From contig SLFF01000146.1 of assembly GCA_007124395.1 (NCBI GenBank), positions 1 to 9,054 on the forward strand: a DNA stretch of 9,054 nucleotides. Direction: 5' to 3'. A model generated the notes under the pieces. It was not told the DNA's origin. It was given only the letters and a program-made list of their open reading frames with translations, and searched no databases. This DNA is from Thermomicrobiaceae bacterium (lineage in GTDB: Bacteria; Chloroflexota; Chloroflexia; Thermomicrobiales; Thermomicrobiaceae). Position numbers and translations under genes: made by a program. Position 1 is the stretch's first letter. Each line of letters begins with the position of its first letter. Below are positions 1 through 6,607 of this stretch, piece by piece.

Positions 1-101
1 CGCCGGCATTCCGGACAGATGCTCCGTGTGAGCTCGAAAAATACGTAGTCAGCATCACGTTTCGTGGTCTGAGGAGCCGCTTGATCGATATCGTGATTCA
101 T
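1..101 (-). CDS. Radical-SAM-like enzyme, N-terminal fragment (runs off window)
   Basis: An open frame starts at ATG 101-99 and leaves the window after 33 codons. Its first 18 residues are hydrophilic. Next comes YVFFELTRSICPECR, with C29 and C32 forming a CxxC pair. A 'LT(R/K)S(L/I)CPxC' opening is, from memory, typical of a radical-SAM group that includes tetraether-lipid-synthase-like (Tes-like) proteins, where these early cysteines bind metal ahead of the main CxxxCxxC motif. That main motif would lie outside the window, so the radical-SAM call is inference. A GGAAG ribosome site lies four bases before the ATG (106-110). The gene follows the SRPBCC gene on the same strand after 43 bases, so the two are probably cotranscribed. 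Alternatives are any protein with an N-terminal zinc knuckle. Confidence 0.5.
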   Translation of the reverse strand, partial: MNHDIDQAAPQTTKRDADYVFFELTRSICPECR

Positions 102-144
102 TGTGCTTCCAGTCACTACTCCGCCAGGACGGTCCATCGTCACA

Positions 145-669
145 CTACCTGGATTCCGGTGGATCACTCTCCGGCATCGGGTACGTTCGACTCCGGCTTG
201 CCCGGGCCTCGATCGTTTCTTTCAACTCATCCAGATGCGTTCGCATGTGCTGCTTGAACATTCGCTCGAACAGGAGCTTTCCGATCACCCACCCGAATAT
301 CCATCCCGAAATGCCGAACCGGCTCTCGTAACGGAACCGCGTCCAGCCATCGACATCTTCGAGTACGAATCGATCTTCCAGCAGCGAGAGAATCCCGGTT
401 GGTTCTGAAAGCTCAAATTCAAGGCGCTCTGGGTCGATGAAGGTTACGGCCTCGATCGTCTTTAGCGTCCAGACCCTGTTGAACAACAGCGGCACCGGAG
501 AACTGAACTCCGCGAGGATGCGATTCTCGTCATCCCAGCGATCCAGCACCCGAATCGACTCCAGATTCGCGGTCGGTGATCGAAAAGCGCTCACCACCTC
601 GAAGCTCAGGCGTCGATCAGCCCGGATGAGCACTGACTCTGCGGGGACATCGATCGGAATAACCGGCAT
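145..669 (-). CDS. SRPBCC (START/polyketide-cyclase fold) family protein
   Basis: The 174-residue protein has the size and pattern of a single SRPBCC hydrophobic-ligand-binding domain: an N-terminal strand (about 11-17), a helix (about 20-28), alternating strands through about residue 118 (for example WTLKTIEAVTFID, 67-79) and a long C-terminal helix (about 121-155) with the family-like pattern GW...G..LFERMFKQHMRTHL. The last 20 residues are Pro/Ser/Arg-rich and probably disordered. There is no signal peptide, so it is likely cytosolic. ATG 669-667 is the only sensible start: an in-frame TAG lies just upstream and an AGGAG sits three bases before it. Members bind lipids, sterols or polyketides, or act as cyclases; the ligand cannot be read here. 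Its place ahead of a radical-SAM-like gene hints at a lipid-related role (inference). Confidence 0.75.
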   Translation of the reverse strand: MPVIPIDVPAESVLIRADRRLSFEVVSAFRSPTANLESIRVLDRWDDENRILAEFSSPVPLLFNRVWTLKTIEAVTFIDPERLEFELSEPTGILSLLEDRFVLEDVDGWTRFRYESRFGISGWIFGWVIGKLLFERMFKQHMRTHLDELKETIEARASRSRTYPMPESDPPESR

Positions 670-739
670 GTGCTCCTGCTAACTCTCTCGCAATCAACTT
701 CACCATCGTGATGCGCTCGATTGCCCGGGCGAGTGTCGT

Positions 740-874
740 GAATCGGATAACTCTAGATTGCTCGATTCCCGGTACATTCGCTGTAATGCGGCTCACATTC
801 TCCAGATATGACGGGCTGTATCGACCCGTGACGAGGCGTTAGAATCGATTCACACGGAAACGAATCGTCGAATC
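740..874. promoter_or_regulatory. Cluster of GAATCG/CGATTC motifs in divergent intergenic region
   Basis: The 245-bp gap between the SRPBCC gene and the FAD oxidoreductase gene contains no plausible coding frame. GAATCG occurs at 740-745, 842-847 and 862-867, and its complement CGATTC at 763-768 and 846-851; CGAATC recurs at 869-874. The copies at 842-851 overlap into a perfect 10-bp palindrome, GAATCGATTC, which overlaps a -10-like TAGAAT (840-845). The copies at 846-851 and 862-867 face each other as a 6-bp inverted repeat with a 10-base spacer. This could be a regulator-binding region for one or both divergent genes. No regulator gene is in the window. Confidence 0.3.
758..787 (+). promoter_or_regulatory. 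Weak sigma70-like promoter candidate for the FAD oxidoreductase gene
   Basis: TTGCTC (758-763) and TGTAAT (782-787) are separated by 18 bases; the -10 matches consensus at five of six positions, the -35 at three of six. It would give a leader of roughly 120 bases. A competing -10, TAGAAT at 840-845, lies nearer the gene but lacks a convincing -35. Confidence 0.25.
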
Positions 875-914
875 ATATCGAGTAGCAGTTCCAGGAACCG
901 GAAAGTTGGCGAAG

Positions 915-2045
915 ATGAGCAACGTCGTGGTGCTTGGCGAAGGGATCGTCGGGGCCAGCGTGGCCTACCATCTGACACGGGCAGGGGTCCGGGTCACAAC
1001 GGTGGACACCTCGCGGGATGGGCAGGCAACCGCGGCTGGGGCCGGGATCGTCTCCCCCGGCGGAACCACAAGCGTGCTGCCGGATTTCAATCGCCTGATG
1101 GCGGCGGCATTCTCTCATTATCAGTGGCTGATTCCCCAGCTTGCCGAGGATGGTCAGTCAGAAACCGGCTTCGAGACCGTTGGCGAACTTCTGGTTGCGC
1201 TGAGTGACGACGAACAGAGCCAGCTCGGTGAACAGCTATCGGTTGCTGAACAACGGCGGGCTGAAGGAGTCGGCGGCATCGGGGAACTGTCACTGGTCGA
1301 TGACGCCGCCGCCCGGGAGATGTTTCCAGCGCTGAGCACTATTCATGGCGCGCTGTACATCGCAGACGCCGCCCGGCTGAATGGTCGGCTCCTGCGCAAT
1401 GCGCTGCTCGGGGCAGCAGAAGCGCACGGACTCGAGCGAAAGTCTGGAACGGGAACCCTTCTTCTGGAAAACGGAGAGGTGCGTGGCGTCCAGGTCGGCG
1501 ACGAACGGATCGACGCCGATGCGGTGGTTCTGGCGACCGGTGCCTGGTCGGCCGACCCGCTAGCTGAACTGGGGATCGACATCCCGATCGTGCCGCAACG
1601 GGGCCAGATCGCCCATCTCTCGATGCCGGAGCAGGTCACCCGCCACTGGCCGATCATCGCCACATTCCAGCGTCACTATGTGCTGACGTTTCCAGAGAAC
1701 CGGGTTGTTGCCGGAGCAACCCGGGAAACCGGCAGCGGTTTCGACTATCGGCTCACGGCGGGAGGAGTTCACGATGTACTGGAAGCGGCCTTCAGTGTCG
1801 CCGATGGATTACGAGCAGCCACATTGAACGAGGTGCGGATCGGATTCAGACCGATGTCTCCGGACAACCTGCCAATACTCGGCGCCATTCCGGGACACGA
1901 CCGTCTCTTCATCGCCACTGGCCACGGCCCGGCCGGGCTGTCGCTCGGTGCCCATTCTGGAGCAATGGTCGCCGACATGGTTCAGGGCAACGAAGTTAAT
2001 CTCGATGTCTCGGCGTACCTGCCGGACCGGTTCATGACTGCGTAG
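915..2045 (+). CDS. FAD-dependent oxidoreductase, DAO family (DadA/glycine-oxidase-like)
   Basis: The 376-residue protein is full length for single-domain amine or D-amino-acid oxidoreductases. An N-terminal Rossmann motif, GEGIVG (8-13), is followed by acidic D31 at the end of strand 2, which should hold the FAD ribose. AGAGIVSPGG (41-50) matches the family's second FAD/substrate loop. The C-terminal signature is clear: GFRPMSPDNLPILG (310-323, with R312) and then GHGPAGLSLGAHSG (336-349), the segment that closes over FAD. The family oxidises secondary or primary amines such as D-amino acids, glycine or sarcosine; the exact substrate is not readable. ATG 915 is preferred over TTG 906 because GGAAAG (900-905) sits nine bases before it and the Rossmann strand then starts at residue 3. 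No signal peptide. The next gene starts 140 bases later on the same strand but is unrelated in function. Confidence 0.85.
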   Translation: MSNVVVLGEGIVGASVAYHLTRAGVRVTTVDTSRDGQATAAGAGIVSPGGTTSVLPDFNRLMAAAFSHYQWLIPQLAEDGQSETGFETVGELLVALSDDEQSQLGEQLSVAEQRRAEGVGGIGELSLVDDAAAREMFPALSTIHGALYIADAARLNGRLLRNALLGAAEAHGLERKSGTGTLLLENGEVRGVQVGDERIDADAVVLATGAWSADPLAELGIDIPIVPQRGQIAHLSMPEQVTRHWPIIATFQRHYVLTFPENRVVAGATRETGSGFDYRLTAGGVHDVLEAAFSVADGLRAATLNEVRIGFRPMSPDNLPILGAIPGHDRLFIATGHGPAGLSLGAHSGAMVADMVQGNEVNLDVSAYLPDRFMTA

Positions 2046-2185
2046 TCAATGACTTGTCAGTACTCTAATTTGCTCCATCGAGCATCCGGATGTCTCCATT
2101 CTCCGGTACAATGCGCTGAGTACCGCTTCCACAAAATATAGCTCCAGGCAAACTGCGTCAAATCTCATATAGAGAGAAGGTGGCG
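2046..2185 (+). promoter_or_regulatory. Upstream region of the HerA-like gene with -10-like box and strong RBS
   Basis: This 140-bp gap has no coding frame of note. TACAAT at 2107-2112 is a good -10-like hexamer, but no -35 sits 16-18 bases upstream. TTGTCA at 2054-2059 is a good -35 without a matching -10. GAGAAGG at 2174-2180 is a strong ribosome site five bases before ATG 2186, which decides the start of the next gene. Confidence 0.3.
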
Positions 2186-3805
2186 ATGTCAGATCAGACT
2201 GAAGAGAAGCAACCAGTCACGTCGATCACCCAGGATGAGATGATCGCAATCCAGCGGCGTCTGCAGAAGCAGTTCGCAGTGGCCCCGCTGGCATTCTCCA
2301 CAGATGGAAAGACCTTCAGCTATGAGGCGCCGCTGGACTACGCGATTCCTGCGGGAAGCTATGTTCAGATCGAAGCCGACGACGAAACCTATGTCGGACA
2401 GGTTATCGAGAAATCTGTAGAACAGCGAGAAGGTCCACAATTGTCCATCAATGTCGGCGATGCTCTGGGACTCTTCCCAGAGGGCATCACGATGGACCGT
2501 GCCACAGTCCGTCCGAGAATTCGGTACGTTGATGGCCAGGGAATTCTTCTCGGAAAAGTCGATTTAGCGCAACTCGCACCGCTTCAATCGTCAGATGTGT
2601 TTCAAAACGGGGTGATCTCGCCCGCCACGCCAGAGCTCATCAATCTGCATCTCATGAGCGGCACGCCTGACAGTGCCGGGCTCGATGTTGGCAAGGCGAT
2701 GCACGGAGATGAAACGAACGTCGTGGCGCTAAGTGCCCGGGGGTTCGGCCGGCATTCATTCCTTTGTGGGCAATCAGGTTCAGGCAAGACCTACTCGCTG
2801 GGCGTCATACTCGAGAAGATGCTGATACGGTCTCAACTTCGCCTGTTGATTCTGGACCCGAACTCAGATTTCGTGCGTCTTCCTGTCATGCGAGACAACG
2901 CCGGACTGGCGCATACCTCTGAGACACTAGCGGAATTCGAGGCAGTGCGAGAGGCAATCCGTGTCTTGCGTCCCGGGGCACAATCGGACAAACACCGACT
3001 GGCGATCCGGTTTCGCGATCTCGACCGTCACGAGCAGGCTATTGTGCTTCAACTCGATCCACTGGAGAACCGGGAAGAGTACAGCGGGTTCTGGCGGCTT
3101 GTCGAAAACCTTGGTGGGGACGACGTCGAACTCAGCGACGTTCTGGAAGCCTCGATCAAAGATACGGCATCAGAATCTCGCCAGATAAATCTGCGTGTCC
3201 GCAATCTCGGCGTCTCGGAATGGTCGATCTGGTGCGGGCGTGATGAGTCTTCCTGCATCAGCAACCTGGACGAGGACTGGCGGGCACTCGTCGTCGATAT
3301 CGGGACGCTCGGACTGGCGGCTGAGAAACAGGTCGTAACCCTTGCCATGCTCGGCAAACTCTGGAGACAGCGCAGCGAGCGCAAACCAACCCTTATCGTC
3401 ATCGACGAAGCTCACAATATCTGTCCGGCCGAACCAGAGACCGCGCTCCAGGAGCTTCTTACTGAATGCGTGATAAAGATCGCGGCAGAGGGAAGAAAGT
3501 TCGGACTCTATCTGCTGCTGGCATCGCAGCGGCCACAGAAGATCCATCCGAATGTGCTCTCACAGTGCGACAACCTGATCCTGATGCGGATGAATTCGGT
3601 TTCAGACATGAAATACGTGTCAGATGTGTTCTCCTTTGTGCCACCCAACCTGGTGGCCGAAGCGTCGCATTTCCGCCAGGGAAACTCGCTGATCGCCGGT
3701 CCGGTGGTATCTACCGCAACACTGGTGCAGTTCGGTCGGCGCATCACGGAAGAAGGTGGCAGCGACGTTCCCGCCACGTGGGCCGACTCAGCAAGGAAGA
3801 ACTGA
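2186..3805 (+). CDS. herA-like: HerA-like hexameric FtsK/HerA-family ATPase (DNA translocase)
   Basis: The 539-residue protein has the order expected of HerA/DUF87 ATPases. Residues about 45-130 look like the N-terminal HAS-barrel (YVQIEADDETYVGQVIE near 59-76). Walker A is GQSGSGKT (195-202, K201), and Walker B is LIVIDEAHN with D407-E408. A conserved ASQRPQKIHPNVLSQCDN block (446 onward) fits the sensor/arginine region near the C-terminus. HerA proteins are hexameric DNA pumps, classically paired with the nuclease NurA in end resection; in bacteria many pair with SIR2-, DUF4297- or nuclease-type partners in phage defence. No nuclease partner is visible on either side. ATG 2186 is chosen over GTG 2180 because GAGAAGG (2174-2180) has correct spacing only for the ATG. 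The protein is soluble. The ATPase class is secure; the cellular role is not. Confidence 0.85.
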   Translation: MSDQTEEKQPVTSITQDEMIAIQRRLQKQFAVAPLAFSTDGKTFSYEAPLDYAIPAGSYVQIEADDETYVGQVIEKSVEQREGPQLSINVGDALGLFPEGITMDRATVRPRIRYVDGQGILLGKVDLAQLAPLQSSDVFQNGVISPATPELINLHLMSGTPDSAGLDVGKAMHGDETNVVALSARGFGRHSFLCGQSGSGKTYSLGVILEKMLIRSQLRLLILDPNSDFVRLPVMRDNAGLAHTSETLAEFEAVREAIRVLRPGAQSDKHRLAIRFRDLDRHEQAIVLQLDPLENREEYSGFWRLVENLGGDDVELSDVLEASIKDTASESRQINLRVRNLGVSEWSIWCGRDESSCISNLDEDWRALVVDIGTLGLAAEKQVVTLAMLGKLWRQRSERKPTLIVIDEAHNICPAEPETALQELLTECVIKIAAEGRKFGLYLLLASQRPQKIHPNVLSQCDNLILMRMNSVSDMKYVSDVFSFVPPNLVAEASHFRQGNSLIAGPVVSTATLVQFGRRITEEGGSDVPATWADSARKN

Positions 3806-3823
3806 GGCAATCGGTGGTCGAGC

Positions 3824-3864
3824 GTATCGGGAAGGATAGACCCCGGGATTACCCTTCCCGATAC
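3824..3864. terminator. Inverted repeat between convergent genes (possible bidirectional terminator)
   Basis: GTATCGGGAAGG (3824-3835) is a perfect 12-bp complement of CCTTCCCGATAC (3853-3864), with a 17-base loop containing CCCGGG. It lies between the convergent ends of the HerA-like and membrane-protein genes; the right arm falls inside the membrane protein's last codons. Neither side has a T-run, so it is not a canonical intrinsic terminator. Confidence 0.45.
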
Positions 3865-4766
3865 CAAAACCTCAGTGCCAGGTAGCAGCCAAGCACGACA
3901 GCTCCGATATCGAGCGACACTCTGATCATCACATCGACGAACACGCCCTCGAACAGCATCGGGATGAAGACCATGAACACGAACCAGTTGACCCCGAAGA
4001 TGCCGAGACCGAAACGTGCAGCCGACCGCGTGGTGGATTCAGACAATACGGCGTTCAACAACAGAAGAAACGCGACTCCGACACTCAGGCCCATCAACGC
4101 GGTCCAGACGAACGTCAGAACTGGCCGCTCCACATGCCCCGACCCGATGATCCCACCAACGTAACCGAGATAGCGTACCGCTACATAAACAAGCGCGATC
4201 AGCAGCAGTGCACCAGTTGCCTGCAGTTGGCCCGGTTTTCCTGCCACGTTCTCAGTCGAGCTTGTCGAGCGAAACACGAAGACGCCAAGCAGGATACTCA
4301 TCACCATCACCGGAATTGCATCGCTGAGCCCAATCAGAAACTCGTTGAGAAGCGGGTTCCCGAACAGCGCGACGCCCTCCAGCATGCCGACAAGCCAGAT
4401 GATGCCCACCGCCGATCCGTATCGGATCCCTTTCCACAATCCCGTGCCGGGAATCATTGAGTGATACCGGGCGAATACGAGCGCGGATCCGGCAAACGCG
4501 AGCAACGCCCAGGCTGATGCCACAACTTCGGCACCCAGCGTCCGACCCAGCACGCCATAGCTCAGCTCATTGATACTCACCACGAAACTACCCACAAGCG
4601 CGTGAAAGAAGATGGCCAGAACGGCGCCGATGATCACAGATGCCACGAACCACCTGCGTGCCGAGCGGTCTAGCTGGTCCCGCATTCTCCCGGCGCCGGA
4701 CATCGCGGGGAGCGAAACGACTGATCGATCTCTGGAATTACCCGTTGGCACTTTGTGGACGACCAT
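3849..4766 (-). CDS. Polytopic membrane protein of unknown family, about 8 TM segments
   Basis: The 305-residue protein has a basic N-terminal tail of about 38 residues with no signal peptide. About eight hydrophobic segments follow (roughly 40-63, 80-100, 115-136, 148-166, 182-207, 216-241, 254-273 and 280-301). Most connecting loops are short; one hydrophilic loop at about 167-181 carries Ser/Thr and Lys. I do not recognise transporter signatures, an ATP-binding motif or a catalytic motif, so no function is assigned. The start is well supported: AAGGAG (complement of 4773-4778) lies six bases before ATG 4766-4764. It converges on the HerA-like gene and its TAA is 43 bases from that gene's stop. 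About 180 bases separate its start from the helicase remnant upstream; a promoter there is expected but none is convincing. Confidence 0.75.
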   Translation of the reverse strand: MVVHKVPTGNSRDRSVVSLPAMSGAGRMRDQLDRSARRWFVASVIIGAVLAIFFHALVGSFVVSINELSYGVLGRTLGAEVVASAWALLAFAGSALVFARYHSMIPGTGLWKGIRYGSAVGIIWLVGMLEGVALFGNPLLNEFLIGLSDAIPVMVMSILLGVFVFRSTSSTENVAGKPGQLQATGALLLIALVYVAVRYLGYVGGIIGSGHVERPVLTFVWTALMGLSVGVAFLLLLNAVLSESTTRSAARFGLGIFGVNWFVFMVFIPMLFEGVFVDVMIRVSLDIGAVVLGCYLALRFWYREG

Positions 4767-4946
4767 AGCTGACTCCTTGAAGCTAAGCCGCGTTTACCCG
4801 GAACCAAATGCTCCGGTCTGTCTCCAGATTAGTTCCTCGAGATCAGTCTGGTCGTGAAATCTGCCGCTTGTGTGCAACAGGCGCGTATCAGGTTGAGGAC
4901 GCCCCGCTCTCAGCGCAAGAAGGTACTTTTAGAGGGGTCCCCAGCG

Positions 4947-5727
4947 TCACTGCGGCGTGAGGTCGATGCGGAGTTCTTCGATTAATTGGTCCAGTTCTTC
5001 GTCAGGCAACCGGCCCTGCAAGTATCTGAGCAGATCTTCCTGTCTTGGCTGGCCGATGACCATGCGATAGGCCGCAATCGAGCGCTTCAGGCGCTCGAGT
5101 TGCCTGACTTCCCGACTGAGGGGGGAGATGCGGCACGTACCGCTCGATTTGGGCAGATCCTTCATAGACCCAGTATGGCGCGATATCACGCAGTTCGTCG
5201 CTCGTCTTCGTCTCCGCCGCCTTGTTGAACATCTCTTCCCATGGATCTGTGGTGGTCGAACGAAATGCCGCGGCACGGTTACGTTCAGCGATGTTCTTCC
5301 GGATCGCGTGACCCTTGTAGCGATGAACCCGTCCCTCTCGCTGTTCGAGATCAACCGGGTTTGCGGGCAGGTTCCAGTGAACCACCGCGTGACAATACTG
5401 ATGGAAATCAAGCCCCTCTTGTCCCACTGAGGTAGTCGCCAGCACAAACGGCCAGAAGGGGGAGTTGAAAGCAGACCGAACCGCACCCACGTGGATCAAT
5501 TGCTTCCCGTCGTCACTCACATTGGTGCCGAATCTCACTGCATAGCGGACACGCATGCTAATCGGTGAGAGGCCGGTACGGCGCTCGACCAGGTCACGAC
5601 CATGATCGAGCGCTTCAACCGATTGTTTTTGCGCACGTTGCGGGTACTTTGGAATTTGCGCCGCTATGGTCCAGTCGTGGTTCAGCAAGCCAGCCCGGTA
5701 AATATCGGCCAGCACCAGTGCCCGACC
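4947..5727 (-). pseudogene. C-terminal remnant of a large SF2/SNF2-type helicase, frameshifted
   Basis: About 256 residues of a helicase C-terminus can be read in two frames. The first (5727 down to about 5125) holds motif V, ATTSVGQEGLDF, and motif VI, QREGRVHRYKG, on either side of HAVVHWNLPANPVDLE, typical of helicase C domains in large (about 1,000-residue) SNF2/RapA-like proteins. It then runs through YWVYEGSAQIERYVPHLP. Sense continues in the other frame as LSREVRQLERLKRS and GQPRQEDLLRYL, ending in an acidic tail at TGA 4949-4947. The switch falls in a run of six G on the plus strand (5120-5125); five would restore ...VPHLPLSREV.... Upstream an in-frame TGA (5730-5728) stops the frame and no Walker A/B half is found, so the N-terminal three quarters are gone. 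The type resembles helicases of defence loci, perhaps DISARM DrmD-like (inference from memory). Confidence 0.8.
5120..5125 (-). other. Homopolymer frameshift site in helicase remnant
   Basis: Six consecutive G (C on the coding strand) mark the exact point where homologous-looking sequence moves from one frame to the other. Removing one base joins VPHLP to LSREVRQLERL. This is a typical slippage site and also a typical sequencing-error site. Confidence 0.75.
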
Positions 5728-5820
5728 TCAAAACCTCAGACGATATCCGCCAATTGTGGCGGTCCGATTCGGGACGTTTGACGTGCTGGAAATGGGCAGA
5801 CGTAATGGATGGCTATTGAA

Positions 5821-6234
5821 TTAAGCCCAGCCCAGCTGTTTCATCGTATGCCCGTCATTCCATATCTTTGTCATGTGCTGAATCTTTCCGCCGTTGAAGT
5901 CCATCACATAGACGTACTCTGCGGTTACCTTGTTACCGGTTGGCGAAACTGGTCCACCCTCACCTGTCTGAGTTCCGTGGACCACTCCAAACGCTGACAC
6001 GGAATTCCGCTCATCATCGGTTGCGAATGCCCTGATTTCGTAATTCAAGTCTGGAATCGGAGTGTGCAGTCCTTTCATCCACTCAGTGTAGGCCTCTAGC
6101 GTGGTGATCTCAGCGAGCGTGTCTGCCTGGCATGCAAAGCTGGCGCCATCATGGCACCAGTCCCTGCAGCCGTCCCATCCCTTGCCAGACTCACAAGCAT
6201 CAAAGAAAGCCATCGCGGACTCGGATATCGACAT
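5821..6234 (-). CDS. SnoaL/NTF2-like family protein
   Basis: The 137-residue protein is the size of one NTF2-like cone-shaped domain. An N-terminal helix pair (about 4-30) contains the FFDA and WCHDGASF stretches usual for SnoaL-like proteins. A middle segment (LEAYTEWMKGLHTPIPDLNYEIRAF, about 46-70, quoted in part of its length by position) leads to strands ending in YVYVMDFNGGKIQHM (107-121) and TKIWNDGHTMKQLGW (122-136), a recognisable SnoaL C-terminal pattern. The domain binds small hydrophobic ligands; members include polyketide cyclases, isomerases and many uncharacterised proteins, so no reaction is assigned. Four cysteines (14, 23, 27, 35) in the N-terminal third are unusual for so small a protein. 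ATG 6234-6232 has GAGAGGGG six bases upstream. The helicase remnant begins less than 100 bases downstream on the same strand. Confidence 0.75.
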   Translation of the reverse strand: MSISESAMAFFDACESGKGWDGCRDWCHDGASFACQADTLAEITTLEAYTEWMKGLHTPIPDLNYEIRAFATDDERNSVSAFGVVHGTQTGEGGPVSPTGNKVTAEYVYVMDFNGGKIQHMTKIWNDGHTMKQLGWA

Positions 6235-6273
6235 CTGTCGCCCCTCTCAGTGAAACTTGCTGATGATGTATCC

Positions 6274-6302
6274 ACGATAGCACGCTTTTACACGGTATGC
6301 AA
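6274..6302 (-). promoter_or_regulatory. Sigma70-like promoter candidate for the SnoaL-like gene
   Basis: On the minus strand TTGCAT (complement of 6297-6302) and TATCGT (complement of 6274-6279) are exactly 17 bases apart and about 40 bases before the start codon. Matches are partial (three and four of six). Confidence 0.25.
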
Positions 6303-6426
6303 TATATCGCTTTGCCCAATATCTCCTTCAGTTAGCCGTGTACACACTGCTGTGAATCTGGTGTGGCCCGAAGGTTGCTTCGCTCGCGTGGCTCATTTGA
6401 TCGTCGCAGTGTATTGAGTCCTAGAC

Positions 6427-6577
6427 ACGTTGTTCGAACGTCCGATGACGAGTACCTGTAGAGGCGTCCGACAACTGGACGGATCAGAGCCGGGATAAGA
6501 GAGGCGATCCTCTGTCCCGGCCAAACGATGCAGCACTCTACTGAGCGCAGTTCTACCTGACGGACAAAGGGGTACTC
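6427..6577. other. Hairpin-rich non-coding stretch, possible structured RNA or terminator region
   Basis: The 373-bp gap between the ferritin stop and the SnoaL-like start has no convincing gene. It contains consecutive inverted repeats. ACGTT/AACGT lies at 6427-6431 and 6437-6441. CGTCC/GGACG lies at 6465-6469 and 6477-6481. A strong two-part hairpin has outer stem GCCGGGA/TCCCGGC (6489-6495 and 6515-6521) and inner stem AGAGG/CCTCT (6500-6504 and 6509-6513) around CGAT. GAGTACC (6450-6456) pairs with GGTACTC (6571-6577) and would enclose the second and third hairpins. No T-tract follows the strong hairpin on either strand. It could end ferritin transcription, lead the SnoaL-like message, or be an RNA gene; the strand is unknown. 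Confidence 0.35.
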
Positions 6578-6607
6578 AAGCAGGGGCCAGATCCGTAGGA
6601 GGACAGA

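Noticed and set aside
906..914. TTG start at 906 for the FAD oxidoreductase
   Set aside because: ATG 915 has a better spaced ribosome site and puts the Rossmann strand at the usual distance from the N-terminus.
2180..2185. GTG start at 2180 for the HerA-like gene
   Set aside because: This codon overlaps the end of the GAGAAGG ribosome site; ATG 2186 has proper spacing.
915..3805. FAD oxidoreductase and HerA-like ATPase as one operon
   Set aside because: A 140-bp gap with promoter-like boxes separates them and there is no functional link.
4926..4942. GGGGTCCCC palindrome just downstream of the helicase remnant as a terminator
   Set aside because: The stem is four base pairs with a one-base loop; the following TCTAAAAG has no T-run in the right direction.
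6151..6417. 88-codon plus-strand frame antisense to the SnoaL-like start
   Set aside because: Overlaps the well-supported SnoaL-like gene and its promoter candidate and has no ribosome site or recognisable protein.
6427..6441. GTTCGAAC resembling a tRNA T-loop
   Set aside because: The flanking arms give only a 5-bp stem-loop; no acceptor stem, D-arm or anticodon arm of correct spacing could be found.
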